Shown here one piece after another: positions 19,501 through 30,585 of a stretch of 64,000 nucleotides of DNA (its first letter is position 1; every line of letters begins with the position of its first letter). The position numbers and the translations under genes are program-made. Under the pieces are notes generated by a model that saw only the letters and a program-made list of their open reading frames with translations, made no database searches and was not told the origin of the DNA. The DNA comes from Lentisphaeria bacterium. GTDB taxonomy: Bacteria; Verrucomicrobiota; Lentisphaeria; Victivallales; Victivallaceae. The stretch lies in contig CP091727.1 of assembly GCA_022009855.1 (NCBI GenBank), positions 3,286,001 through 3,350,000 on the forward strand. The letters are read 5' to 3'.

Positions 19501-21395
19501 AGATATTGCCCCTGTTCCGTGTATTCCATGTACTTCCCGGCGGCCTCCGCCAAGTATTTCTGCTTGCCTTCATGAATGAAGTGCTGTTTGTCGAACCGTT
19601 CGAACGCCTGTTCATGCTGCCCCATCGCACACTCAAAGATGCCGCGCCGATATTCCTCATGTTGCTGACGATGTATCTTCGTCAATGAGAACTTTTGTAT
19701 CTGCGAATAATCCTCCAGCAGCCGGAAAAAGTCGCCTGATTCGACGGCGGTATGCTGCCGCGCGTCGCCCACAAACAACACCCGGTAGTTGTTCTTCCGC
19801 GCCAGTCTCAGGATCTCCACGCCTTCGCGCAGCGAATTCAAACCCGATTCGTCGATGATCACGTATGCCCCCGCCGGAGGTTTCTGCTTCGACAGCAGGA
19901 ATCCCGCCACCGTCTGCGACTGTTCGAAGCCCTCCTGTTTCAGCACGTCCGTCGCCGAATTCGTCGGCGCGACGAGGTAGATGTCCGTGACGCCTCCCGA
20001 ACGCAGTCCCTTGCAGAACTCCTGCAAGGTCGAAGTCTTTCCTGCGCCAGCCACGCCGCGGAACAGGTTGAACCGGTCTTTGGAACTCAAGAGACCGTGA
20101 ATCAGCATCGCCTGCGCCTTCCGTGACTGATCTCCCGGAAACGCCTGAAACTCCGGCGCAATCGCATCGAAAATATCCCGCTGCTGTTCCACCAGCTCGA
20201 TCGCCGACAGTTCGCGCTCAATTACAAATTCCGGAGCATAATACGGATTCGCCTCATTGCCGCCCAGGTTCCGCAGTTCCGGAATCTCTTTGACGGCCTT
20301 TTTCAGCTCCTGCAACTTGATCCTGCCGAGGTTCCGGTTCAGCACTTCAGCCAGTATCTTGTCAAGCTTCAGAACGCTCTCCCGCTCGTACAGTTCATCA
20401 ATCACATTCCGGATTTGTTCCACGGTCCTTTCGTGATCCAGTGTGCTTGTAACCGGATCATGTTCTTTGGCGCGCCTGGCCGCCGCATATAATTGTTCCT
20501 CTTCCCGATGGCCTAACTGACCCATCTGGAACTCCCGGACCTTCTCACTTGTCGAAGTCAGCATCTTATCCGTGCGTGTCGAAGTCGAAAGATAATTGTT
20601 CTCGCTTAACGTCGGCTTCCGGCCATGCTCCGCGATGAACTCCGCCTCCGCTTTCTCGATCTGCCGCCGCCGCTTGGAAAACCGTTCCATCACGTCAGCC
20701 GGAACGCACGCCAGATCGTACCAGATGACGTCGCCTTTCCGATCCCGTGTTTCGACTGTTTCGTAACCCAGTTCACGGCATCTTGCCGCCATCTCGTTGT
20801 GATAGACCTTGCCCGCGTAACGGATCGCCCGGCACATCTCCAGCGTTTCGAGCGCCTTGTACCTGCCGTCGCCCGCCCGCGTCACATTGCAGACCACGTT
20901 ATGCGTATGCAGTTGAGGATCAAGTGCGCGACTCGTATCGTGCATGAACTCCGCGTAAACCAGCTTCCCGGTCGTTTCATAATTGTTGGTCCGAACGTTC
21001 TCGCCGTCGCGCACCCGAACCGCCGCCAAACGCTCCAGTTCCGCCATCGCAATCCGAACCGATTCCCGATGCGCCTCGATCAACCGTTCGTCGAACATCG
21101 ACATCACTGAAACCGACTTCGGAGCCGCCACCTGAAAGTCAAAGAACCGGGGACCGCCGGGCATATTCTTCTGCGTCAGTCTGTCCAACGTCTTCGGATT
21201 CACATTCCGCTGAAACAGACTGAACTCCTCGCTCGTCACAACCTTATCCCGCAGACCGAACGCATCCGCAAGCTCTCCCCGCCAGTATCCCTGAACTTTC
21301 TCATGCTCCGAATAATAATCATTTGAGCACAGATGATTCGCATAGAAACTCTTCCCCGAACCATTCGTTGCTCGAATCTTCGTCATATTGAACAT
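16586..21395 (-). CDS. MobF (TrwC/TraI-type) conjugative relaxase-helicase with repeat-rich tail (apparent frameshift)
   Basis: About 1,600 aa. The N-terminal relaxase nicks at oriT: tyrosine pair in CSNDYYSEHEK (residues 27-28) and three-His metal motif LDPQLHTHNVV near 160. The helicase has Walker A FRGVAGAGKTSTL, Walker B VIIDESG, WVTTSHKSQGRTAEN and FYVALSRGRKEM. The frame breaks near 18,905-18,912 between these last two motifs and is restored by one indel. The C-terminal 700 residues are charged and helical, with four related units of 60-90 residues (see repeat at 17460-18400). The start at 21395 is chosen because relaxase 2 begins identically (MFNMTKI). Divergent from the ATPase at 21669. 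Confidence 0.9.
17460..18400 (-). repeat. Four tandem 60-90-aa repeats in the relaxase tail
   Basis: Units begin KTLWKVFEEAWREYVEKRKV, CWAVAEKQWSELISSRRAF, KWKDAALRWENYLAERQAY and KNFDKVWRVYRSGRKK. Each continues with an LT/LS/LW-x-x-E-x-x-F element and, in the first three, ends with a Pro then W-x-x-x-A (WMENWRETAE, LQNWQERAED, LDNWRQKADA). The fourth is shorter and degenerate. Relaxase 2 of this window lacks them. Confidence 0.75.
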
Positions 21396-21668
21396 AGCCC
21401 CATGCTCCTCATTCATTATCACAATCAAAAAACGACCTGCATATAGTCTATGAGAAGCCAAGCTAAACTTCAATCAAACAACACTTTACGATGAGAAAAA
21501 CTACGTCGTTTTTCTCATCAGAAAATCAGGAGTTGGAAATAAAACGCAATACCCCGATTGAAATCGGTGACTGCCTTGTTTCTTTTCAGAGCTGTCACTT
21601 GAATTTTTCTGGTTGTCGTGTATTTTATAAATATAATGAAAATTGCACGAACAGAGGAGAAGAAAACA
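21396..21668. promoter_or_regulatory. Divergent regulatory region with a long inverted repeat
   Basis: A 12-bp perfect inverted repeat (GATGAGAAAAAC at about 21490 and GTTTTTCTCATC ending about 21519, six-base loop) lies between the relaxase and the ATPase gene. It may be an operator or a terminator working both ways. No ORF is credible here. Confidence 0.5.
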
Positions 21669-22877
21669 ATGCCGTACATACATCGCAATCTGGAAGATTT
21701 TTTCCGGAAGAGCGGGATGCATTATCCTGCAATTCTGCTGACCGGACCGCGGCAGGTCGGCAAAACAACCTTTTTGAGACATGTCAGCGAAGAGACTCGG
21801 AATTATGTTTCGCTGGATATTCCCCGTGACCGCAATCTGGCGAAAGAAGATCCCGAGTTGTTTCTGGAACGGCATAAGCCACCGGTACTGATCGACGAGA
21901 TTCAGTATGCGCCGGAGCTGCTGCCTTTCATCAAAGTTCTGATCGACAAAGAACAGAAGCAGGGAATGTTCTGGCTGACCGGCTCTCAGCAGTTCCGGAT
22001 GATGCAGAACGTTACGGAATCGCTGGCCGGACGGGTTGGTATTTTTGAGATGCTGGGGCTCTCGAATCGGGAATTGGAACACCGGAATGTGGAACCATTT
22101 CTGCCGACTCATGAGTTTCCGGCAGCCTCGGAGAAACTGGATCTGCAGGGCTTGTACCGCCGGATCTGGCAGGGGAGTTTTCCCAAATTGGCCGACGATC
22201 CGGAAATGGATCATGATTTGTTCTACGGATCCTATATCAATACCTATCTGGAGCGGGATGTGCGGATTCTCGGTCAGGTGGGGGATCTTCAGCGCTTCTT
22301 CCGTTTCCTGCGCGGGGCGGCCGCCCGGACCGGGCAACTGCTCAACTATTCCGATCTTGCCCGGGATGCGGATGTCGCCGTTGGAACCGCAAAGAACTAT
22401 TTGAGCATCCTGATCGCTTCCGGGTTGGTTACACTCCTTGAACCTTACTTTGCCAATCGGACCAAGCGAATGACGCAGGCCCCCAAGCTCTATTTTCTGG
22501 ATACCGGTTTATGTGCTTACCTGACCGACTGGTCGTCCCCGGAAACGCTGGAAGCCGGCGCCATGGCGGGGCATATTTTTGAAACATGGTGTTTTGCGGA
22601 AATCCTGAAAAGCTATCGGAATTCGGGCAAACGTCCGGCATTTTATTTCTATCGGGATTTCGATCAGGTGGAAATCGATTTGGTCATCGAACAGGATGGG
22701 GTATTGTATCCAGTTGAAATGAAGAAGAGTTCCGATCCCGGGCGTGATGCCGCAAAGCATTTCTCCAAATTGGAAAAATTCGGCAAAGAGGTCGGCATGG
22801 GAGCGGTGGTCTGCATGGTGCGGGAATCCTCGCCATTGACACGGGAATGCAAACTGATTCCGGCGGCAAGTTTATAG
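21669..22877 (+). CDS. AAA ATPase with DUF4143-type C-terminal domain (1)
   Basis: Intact, 402 aa. N-terminal AAA_14 ATPase: Walker A LTGPRQVGKTTF (residues 24-35), Walker B VLIDEIQYAPEL, sensor FWLTGSQQF. The C-terminal DUF4143 region has the typical winged-helix stretch (NYSDLARDADVAVGTAKNYL) and a nuclease-like fold end (FYFYRDFDQVEIDLVIEQDG, then YPVEMKKS, which resembles a D-x-x-x-D/E-x-K arrangement). The role of this widespread family is unsettled. The start at 21669 follows an AGAGGAGA site. A second member is at 35014-36312. Confidence 0.85.
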   Translation: MPYIHRNLEDFFRKSGMHYPAILLTGPRQVGKTTFLRHVSEETRNYVSLDIPRDRNLAKEDPELFLERHKPPVLIDEIQYAPELLPFIKVLIDKEQKQGMFWLTGSQQFRMMQNVTESLAGRVGIFEMLGLSNRELEHRNVEPFLPTHEFPAASEKLDLQGLYRRIWQGSFPKLADDPEMDHDLFYGSYINTYLERDVRILGQVGDLQRFFRFLRGAAARTGQLLNYSDLARDADVAVGTAKNYLSILIASGLVTLLEPYFANRTKRMTQAPKLYFLDTGLCAYLTDWSSPETLEAGAMAGHIFETWCFAEILKSYRNSGKRPAFYFYRDFDQVEIDLVIEQDGVLYPVEMKKSSDPGRDAAKHFSKLEKFGKEVGMGAVVCMVRESSPLTRECKLIPAASL

Positions 22878-24034
22878 TGTCGAAAAGACCTTGTCCTAGT
22901 CGATTATGCAAAAGTCGGATACGAGAAGGAAAAACCTTTTAAGGAAAGGTTCTTTCCTTCTCACGCTCTTCTTTTCCAAGCCTGTTCGAGTAGCATTGAT
23001 TCAATTGGTAGACCAATTGGATCAATGCGCATATGTTTCTATTGTAATTGGAACCATCACTCCTGTTTTTATTGCAACAGGAAGGAAAATATCTATATTT
23101 CTTCCTGGTGTTTCTGGTGTTATGATTGAGATTAACAGAGCATAACGTGCAGTTGCCTGCGCCATTCCTGCTGATTTATAGTCTTTCCACCATCCACCTA
23201 AGGGATAGACTGCAATATAATGGGTTTGAGCCAGTTCAGTTGCTGTTCCCTCCCATATATCTGAATGAATGGAGCCTTTGTTCCTTGTCTGCACTCCTAT
23301 TATCCAATGTTGAGAGTTAGAAACGCCTGAGTTTTCATATGTCTCATCTCTTGCAGCTCTATTGATTCGCTGCATAAAATCATCTTTATTTTCCGTTGGA
23401 GCGTTGATATCAAAAGCTAAACCGTAAGACTGATATCTATACCTGTTTTTCCAACCTCGCTCCCCAGGGTTAGGAGAAATAAAGTAGGAGAGTGTTATTC
23501 TCATTCTCACTTTTAGCTCTCCAAGTTCACGAAGTTCATCTATAGGCCATGGTAAATCAAAAATATGAACATTGTTAATCTTTGCCGCCTTATTATGATC
23601 TTGTCTAAAAGGTTGAATTTCCCGTTGTACAACCAATGTTAATGAATTGGTTGCACAGCGAGTTGCCCTATTCATGTTAGGCACTCCATATCCACAACGT
23701 TTTAATAAATTTTTTACATGTGATTTTTTGCTAAGATCAACATTAAACTGGGCTATCATCTCATCTGTCCATTCTGCAGAGTGTATCATCAAGCCTCTTA
23801 ATGTTTCAGACCAGTAATTTGGGAAAAAACCTTGGAGGCGCGCTAAAAAGTTGGTGGCACTAGCCGTTGCAGCACTTGTTGCATTCGTGAGTGTCAACAG
23901 TTTAGTAGAGGGGTGATGATAAGTAGTTAATAGCGAAAGATCCTCACAAATACTCGCAAACGTACCAGAAACAACAGCATTACCACCTTCCATTACGACA
24001 TCAGGCTTTATGGGCCATTGATCATGCCATGTTA

Positions 24035-25151
24035 TTGCTCCCACAGTTTAATACTTGTAGTTCATCCGGCGTATTTGACAGACTCCTTGTGAAAAAGAGC
24101 TTTGATCTTCTCCGGTTGTTTTTGAATGCTTCGCATATGGGATTTTGCATGTTCTTCAAGCTCTCCATTCCGTTTTGCCGCCGGAGTTTTGGAAAGGGCC
24201 GCTTTCAAATCCCGGTTCAGTAATTCGTCGGGATTCAGGTCTGGACTGTAGCTTGGCAGATAAAAGATTTCAATAAAAGCCTTGTTTTCCGTCAACCACT
24301 CTTGCAGAAGTTTGCTGTGATGAACACGTAAGTTATCCAGAATCAGAAAGATCTTCTTTTGAGAAGAGCGAATCAGCCGTTTCAAGAATCGAATCAATAA
24401 CTGTGCGGTCATAGTCTCACGATAAAACATAAAACGCATCAATCCGCGATTCGTGACGGTGCTGATCATATTCAATTTTTCGGGAGCAGCTTTCACATAT
24501 TGCACCGGAGTTTTTCCTTTCGGCGCATAGCTTCTCCCCTTTACATCGTCGCTGCGCAATCCAGTTTCATCTCCCCAGTGAATTTCCGCTTTTTCCTGTC
24601 GGGCGCGAGCAGCAATAGCCGGATACTCTTTTTCCAACCAGATGCGAACTCGCTGATCGTTGCGCTCATACGCCCGCCGAATCGGCTTTTGCGGGGAAAA
24701 ACCCCACATATTCAAGTAATTGCTAACCGCCTGCAAGCTCAAATCCACAGAATATTTCTGCTTGATCAGAGTTTGTACCGCTTGTCGAGTCCAGAGTGCA
24801 AATGGCAATTTCAGCTGATCTGGACAACGATCCGTGATTGCACGACGAATTTCCCGTTCTTCATGCGGAAGCAATTTTCGGTAAAGCCCCCGCGGTCGCC
24901 CTTTGTTGCCGACCTTCAATGCGGCCTGGCCTCCTTTTTTCCAAGCCTTAATCCATTGGCCGACAGTATAGGCGCTCACTCCGACAAGCGGAGCGATTTC
25001 ATAACGCTTCAGTCCTTTTTCGAACAGCAAAACCGCTTGCTTTCGACGATCATACAATTCTTTAGAATTGATTTTTCTTGCATCTCGAAGTTCCATACGG
25101 GTAATATAGCACGTTCAAAGAGATTCTACAAGTATTTTTGTTTCTTATCTA
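24035..25151 (-). mobile_element. IS630-family insertion, copy A (1,117 bp)
   Basis: Flanked by TA on both sides (24033-24034 and 25152-25153), the target duplication typical of IS630. Both ends carry an imperfect inverted repeat that includes AATACTTGTAG. Practically identical to copy B at 32785-33901 but in the opposite direction; I see only a two-base difference at the end of the transposase gene. Confidence 0.95.
24062..25096 (-). CDS. IS630-family transposase, copy A
   Basis: Intact, 344 aa. An N-terminal helix-turn-helix (RYEIAPLVGVSAYTVGQWIK) and a DDE catalytic domain: IHWGDETGLRSDD (first Asp), FLILDNLRVHHSK (second Asp), YSPDLNPDELLNRDLKAAL (Glu). It inserts at TA dinucleotides. 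The C-terminal residue is Gly, against Ser in copy B. Being intact, the element may still be active. Confidence 0.95.
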   Translation of the reverse strand: MELRDARKINSKELYDRRKQAVLLFEKGLKRYEIAPLVGVSAYTVGQWIKAWKKGGQAALKVGNKGRPRGLYRKLLPHEEREIRRAITDRCPDQLKLPFALWTRQAVQTLIKQKYSVDLSLQAVSNYLNMWGFSPQKPIRRAYERNDQRVRIWLEKEYPAIAARARQEKAEIHWGDETGLRSDDVKGRSYAPKGKTPVQYVKAAPEKLNMISTVTNRGLMRFMFYRETMTAQLLIRFLKRLIRSSQKKIFLILDNLRVHHSKLLQEWLTENKAFIEIFYLPSYSPDLNPDELLNRDLKAALSKTPAAKRNGELEEHAKSHMRSIQKQPEKIKALFHKESVKYAG

Positions 25152-26618
25152 TAGCGATGTAGTAGAAAAGGGGGACAATTCATTTGTTTTTGCAATTGGC
25201 AGATAATCTTCATATGCGGGATCTATAATTCTTGTTAATTGTGTAAAAGCTCCCACGGCAATAGCATTCCATGCTTGTGCCGGATCAGAAACTGATGTGG
25301 CATCTTGAGTGGCAGGGTATGGAAGAAAACAATTTGAATTTCCCACTGCTTGTACAAAAAGAACTTTTTGATTAAAAACAATATCATCAATAGAAGCTGA
25401 CCATGACGATGGACGTCCCCTATCTTCAGAGTCCGCCGCCGTTACAGCAGAATTAAAGATATGTGTTCTTGTTGGCGTAGATATTATTGATATATTAACA
25501 GCATCTCTTGTCCTTAATCCCCACAACTCAACATTTTCAGAATCTTGTCTGGTAGGGGGCAGTATCTTTATCGATTCAAGCTTATGGGAAATATGTACAT
25601 CCTCTGATGTTTCCATATAGTGTGCCAAATCACCGTAAATAGCAATACCTGCCATTTCTGTTCCATGGCCGTCATGATCGTAAGAGCCCCAAAGAGGATT
25701 CACAGAAGAAATTGATTGGGTGATAACAAAAGGAGATATCAGCGGGTGGTTATTTGTAATGCCTGTGTCTAATATACAAATGGAAATATTGTTGTCAGAA
25801 GAATAATTTAACCGGTCTCGTAAATTATCAATCCACGTTGTTTGATCAATGTTACTTTGAGAATGCCAAAAATTTGCAGTTGTTTTAGCCTTTCTAAATT
25901 CAGCAATAAAATCACATTGATCAATTAATGATTGCAAATCATTACGATTAGCCAAAACCAATTTAACAGCCCTTGCAGTAAATAGAATAAAATCTTCTTT
26001 TGCAGTTATTCTGTTTGCAGATAATATTGTTTCAAAGTCACTTCTAAAGCATTGTTCAGTATTGGCTAACCAAACCTCACACCATTGTTTGTCCGTGTTT
26101 GGTAATTCCGAGGGAGCGTCCTGCCAAAATGATATTAATTCACTGTTTGATATTTGTTCAATACAATTTATTTGTCTTGCATATTTAGGTTTACCATTGG
26201 CTGTATCATTATTTCTATATTTCTCTATCTTCTGAATAAAACCATCTTTCCCTTTTAGACGAAAACCACATGGTTGCATACGTTTTTATACTGTCATCTT
26301 CGATTTGAGATTTTTGTGTGTTTAAATTGCATAATCGAATTGTCCCTTGTGAGTTGTCCCCGATATTCACCACGGAATCTTCAAATCCTTTAGCTAATTC
26401 AATATCAACATAATAACCAGTTCTATGGTTTGGCAAGTCGGCAAGATATTCGTCTTCAGTTTTAATAGCAGTCAACATGGCCGTATATAGATGCTGAGCA
26501 TGCTGCTCACGTTGACGATCAGGATACTGAAGACGTTGACCGCTTGTCCTCGGACTCTTAAATTGTTGCTCTTCTGGTGAAATCGTCAATAAGATAGGTT
26601 TATAGTCTTCAGGTGTCA

Positions 26619-27593
26619 TTATTTTGAAATCTCCATACCTTGAGATGAAATTCTTCTATATGAAAACGATTTTGCAAGGTCTTCATTTTTGACACTTTGA
26701 TCGTTGTCCATAATACATTGCTTAACAGCATCAAGTGCGGCCACAGTAATTTCAGCATGACTGAGTCCTGCGCACTCTTTCAAAAGTTTATCCCAAGCGA
26801 TTTCTTGTGGTTTAAATGTATGTAATATGTTTTCAATTAAAGTTTTACAGTTTTCTTTTGTTGGATACTCGTAATACAGTATATCATCAAAACGTCGAAA
26901 CAATGCACTATCTAATAACCTTTGGTTATTGGTTGCAGCAAGAATGATGCTTGTCGATTCATCTTGTTCAAGAAATTGCAAAAATGAGTTCAAAATGCGG
27001 CGCATCTCGCCAACATCATTTTCCAATTTGCGATCTCCGCCAATAGCATCAAATTCATCAAATAAATATATCCCTGGATAATGTCGCATAAGCTCGAAGA
27101 TCTGTCTTAATTTTGCACTTGTCTCTCCCATAAACTTTGTGACCAACCGATCAAATTGAATCGTATTCAGCGACATAGACAGTTCATGTGCTAAGACCTT
27201 TGCAGTCATCGTCTTGCCTGTCCCAGATGGACCAATCAACAAAATTTTTCTGCGATTAGATAAACCATACGATTTCAGTTTGTTTTGTTGACGATATTCC
27301 TTTATTATTCTTGACAATCGCTCAGATAGATTATCAGAAATAACTAATGATTTTTTTGATATCTTGGATTTTTCAATCATTACTAAGCCATTGAGTTCTT
27401 GAGGAACAGACATTTTAGTGCAACGCGGTTGCATCCTGCTATTATCTAATATTCTTTTTAATGCTATAGCAAGAGATCCATGACCTTGTTGTGCTTCATG
27501 TGCTGCTATTTGCAATACGCATGAATTAAAAAGCTCTGTTTGATTATCATAATGAGCTTTAAGTAATGCTTTCAACTGACTTGCCGTTGCCAT
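26619..27593 (-). CDS. ietA: ietA-like AAA+ ATPase
   Basis: Intact, 324 aa. A single AAA+ module from about residue 95: Walker A LLIGPSGTGKTMTAK, Walker B IYLFDEFDAIGG, sensor 1 IILAATNNQ, arginine finger region LFRRFDD. The N-terminal 90 residues are helical. With the subtilase next to it (1-base overlap, TAATG) it matches the ATPase-plus-S8-protease pair known as ietAS, described as an anti-phage system and linked to plasmid incompatibility. Downstream of the type III R-M genes, probably in the same transcript. Confidence 0.85.
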   Translation of the reverse strand: MATASQLKALLKAHYDNQTELFNSCVLQIAAHEAQQGHGSLAIALKRILDNSRMQPRCTKMSVPQELNGLVMIEKSKISKKSLVISDNLSERLSRIIKEYRQQNKLKSYGLSNRRKILLIGPSGTGKTMTAKVLAHELSMSLNTIQFDRLVTKFMGETSAKLRQIFELMRHYPGIYLFDEFDAIGGDRKLENDVGEMRRILNSFLQFLEQDESTSIILAATNNQRLLDSALFRRFDDILYYEYPTKENCKTLIENILHTFKPQEIAWDKLLKECAGLSHAEITVAALDAVKQCIMDNDQSVKNEDLAKSFSYRRISSQGMEISK

Positions 27594-27643
27594 TTTATTT
27601 CTCCAATGCGTAATTCATAAATTTAGTTGTCATAACTTGAACG

Positions 27644-27805
27644 TTATCCCACCGGCTTGATTGCTGTTTCGATGAAGTTTATTTCATCGGCGGAAAGACT
27701 ATACCTGATAGGGAGTGGTTGTTCTCTCTTGACGATGTAGACAGATAACCTCTTAGGGGCGGTCTGATGTTTTTGGCATGATTCCGGCATCGCAATAAAG
27801 CTCAT
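27644..27805 (-). CDS. 53-aa protein translationally coupled to res
   Basis: Its ATG overlaps the TGA of res (ATGA), and it ends 50 bases before the ietA-like gene. It starts MSFIAMPESCQKHQTAPKRL, continues with VYIVKREQPLPIRYSLSADE and ends INFIETAIKPVG. No family recognised; no membrane segment. The exact coupling and AT-rich composition like the neighbours argue for a real gene. Confidence 0.6.
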   Translation of the reverse strand: MSFIAMPESCQKHQTAPKRLSVYIVKREQPLPIRYSLSADEINFIETAIKPVG

Positions 27806-30581
27806 TTGAATACTCCATCTGCATCAAAGATATGGTCAAGTTCGTCACTGGTTTGTGCTCTTAATACTTTGTCACGGATCGCACCTTTGGCAAGATCAAG
27901 ACGCTTAAATCTCAAATTTCCGGCGGCATCCAGGCCTTTGCGAATTAATTGTACCCGACCAATTCTCTGCTCTTCCTTGGCATATCTTGCAAGTCCTTTG
28001 GCTTTTCCCAAATTATCGCTGAAATCAGGACTGTGCGGTTCTAAAATATCTATCACATATTCAAGCACAGGATCACGTCTGACGACAATAAAATCTGGAT
28101 ACATAGGCTTGGTTTCACCATTGCTTTCGTAGGGGGATGCAAAGTGCCCATGAGGCTCTGGACGGATTCCTGACCCAGCAAACAAAGTCAGTTGCATTCA
28201 TCTCTTCTTCCAGAACGCCAGACTCCCATGTATTCAATTTAATTTTGGAAATTCCAAACTCATCGGCAAAGAGATGGTTTGTATATTCTTTCCCATCTTC
28301 ATCCATACGCACACTGATCGTTTCCGGCAAGCAGAAATTATGCTTACTTACAGTATCGCCATTGGCGATAATATCGCTGTAATCTTTTTTGCAGCGATCG
28401 GAGGTTGCAATGATCCGACGACGATAGGTGTCATCCAACCAGTGGAATTTATCTTCTGCATAGTGGTTCAACCTGGCAATACAGTCATCATCTGCAGCAA
28501 ATAAAATGCAGTCAATTTTATATTCAGACGGATTATCGATATCGCCATACGCCCGTCCATATTTGAACGGGAATCCGGCAGCGCCAAGTTTCGCGTCTGC
28601 CGCACGCAGTTGGCGGTCAAGATCGCTTTCTGAGGCAGCAAGCAAATTATGGGCAATTCCGTTATCCAGAGATTCCCCGAAAACATCAAATATTCGCACG
28701 GAGAGTTTGAATGAAAGAACTTGTTTGGCCTGTTCGTCATATTTCCCGGAGGAGTGTAAATACTCAACATGCTCGCGGATCATACGAACGACGTCTGCTT
28801 CCACTACATCATTTGCTTGCGCAAAAATGTTTGTCTGGGTCAGAAGGCTGGCAAGGCGCAGCAGCGAATCCAGATAATTACTTATCCTTACACTACGGAC
28901 GAGATAGGTCAAGAGTCCCATATCGTTAATGAATTTTGTAATACCTTCGCGGTCCAACATGCCAATGGGCAATGGCAGCTGAGGTTGAGAATCCGTTGTT
29001 ATATCGCCTGTTGCAGGAGCGCTATCCTGCGGCCTTGTCGGCAACGGCATCATTGGCGTTGGAACTTGCTGAGGAGCAATCTCTCTTGTTGCATTCCCCG
29101 CAAAACTGTCCATCCCTTCATTTGAATTTTGCAAAGTTGCGGGAAACAGCTCAAGTTGATCGGGATTTTCAGCCGGGGCCCGATGCGGATGGGGAACATG
29201 AACCGACCATGGCACATATACTTGATGCTCCAGAGACTCTCCATCCACCACAACGGGGATTTCTCCTCCCTCGGTATTGCGCAATTCGTCAATAACCTTT
29301 TTTACCGTTTCCCGATTGAAATATGGCAGATACAACCGCACCTCATTCAAAGAATCATCAACGTTGATATGAGACTGCAAAGGCGTCCTGACCATTCTAC
29401 CGAGAAGCTGAGCGATATAAGTACTATCCTCCGCCCGTCGGAAAGACATCATGGTTTCCGCTCTAGGGCAATCCCAACCCGTCGAAAGATTTTCTTTGAA
29501 AAGGACAATTTTGATGCGTCTGTCTTCCACAATTTCAGATGGATCGACATGATGAATTGCAAGACCATTGACTGAAACAGTTCCGCAAGAACCGAAGGTA
29601 TGCACAACCTCATGCTCTTTGAACGGGATTCCGATACATTCCTCAACTTTTGCAATCACATCCTCAAGATTGGTGTCTGAAAGAGCACGTCCGCTGCCCG
29701 CAAGCACCTGAATAACAAATACCGGATTCACCTGAGAATAATGCTGTTCCTGGCAATATTGATACCAGTGTTCACACACTTGTTTTCCATTCAACGGTCG
29801 CGGCCTGAAGTACGGCTATGTCGTTATTTCTTTCCGGATCATCAGGATAAGTAACAACAATCCGATCTTTCAGCAAACCGGATGCACGGACCTCATTTGC
29901 AGTGATAACACATTTCTGCAAGGTGGAAGCCGTATCTCCGACAAGAGTATTGAAACGTTCTGCAGTTGCACTGATTCCGATTACCAGCGGCATGGCAGGA
30001 AAATGCAAAGGAGCATAACCTTTAAGGAACCGTTGCATAATCGAAGTCGCTATACCTGCTTCACGTCCTTGCATTCCCCGATGCGCCTCGTCAATGATAA
30101 AGTACAGACGATCAGACTTTTCACGGGCTGTATTGGCAAGAGTTTCCCAAATCGTATATTGCCGATTATCTGAATGGCGACCGAGATTTCCCGCTCTGCC
30201 AAGTTTTTGTGTATTGAGGAAATAAATATGCCCATCCTCAAGCATTTCCATATCGAAGGATTCATCTGCAATCGTTATGCATTGCTGGAGACGAATTTTG
30301 TCCGCCTTCAGATCGATTTTCTGCTTGGACTGCTCATTCAGCTCCGGGGAATCAGAGAGCCAGACGAAAATTGCCTCTGGCTGTTCCGCGTATTGACTGG
30401 TTCCGAAATAGATATCCTCGATCAGAGATGCCATGATAATAGTTTTGCCGGAACCGGTAGGAGCCTGCAATGAGACAACTTGAGGCGTATGGGTACGTCT
30501 GTAACTGCCGATCGCTTCGGCAACTTTCATCCGCAAATCAGCCGTAGCTTTTTTCTGAAAAGGAAATAAATTAAGCCGCAT
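27802..30581 (-). CDS. res: Type III restriction enzyme Res subunit (two apparent frameshifts)
   Basis: ATP-dependent restriction subunit that works with Mod. Superfamily 2 helicase motifs: QAPTGSGKTIIMASL (Walker A), FIIDEAHRGMQG (DEAH), VIGISATAERF (motif III), then STGWDCPRAETM and QLLGRMVRTPLQ (motifs V and VI). The C-terminus has the nuclease signature YPDFIVVRRDPVLEYVIDIL followed by EPH. One extra A near 29,783 and one extra C near 28,128 break the frame; correction gives about 925 aa. The start at 30581 is four bases after mod. No pseudogene sign beyond the indels. Confidence 0.88.
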
Positions 30582-30585
30582 TGCA

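Larger units (their letters stand above)
23022..26619 (-). pseudogene. ietS: ietS-like subtilase of a defence pair, interrupted by IS630 copy A
   Basis: The S8 (subtilisin-like) protease of the ietAS type, whose partner ATPase lies directly upstream with a TAATG stop/start overlap. Asp is in ICILDTGITNNHP, His in YDHDGHGTEMAG, both before the insertion; the Ser motif NATSAATASATN lies after it. Removing the IS and one TA copy restores FSTTSLTWHDQWPIKPDVV exactly in frame, giving about 825 aa. One further apparent frameshift lies near 26262 (AAAA run). Separation of the catalytic residues should abolish protease activity. Strongly AT-rich DNA. Confidence 0.85.

Noticed and set aside
26230..26290. 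Programmed frameshift in the subtilase gene
   Set aside because: A single extra A in an A-run explains it, in line with the many similar breaks in unrelated genes here.
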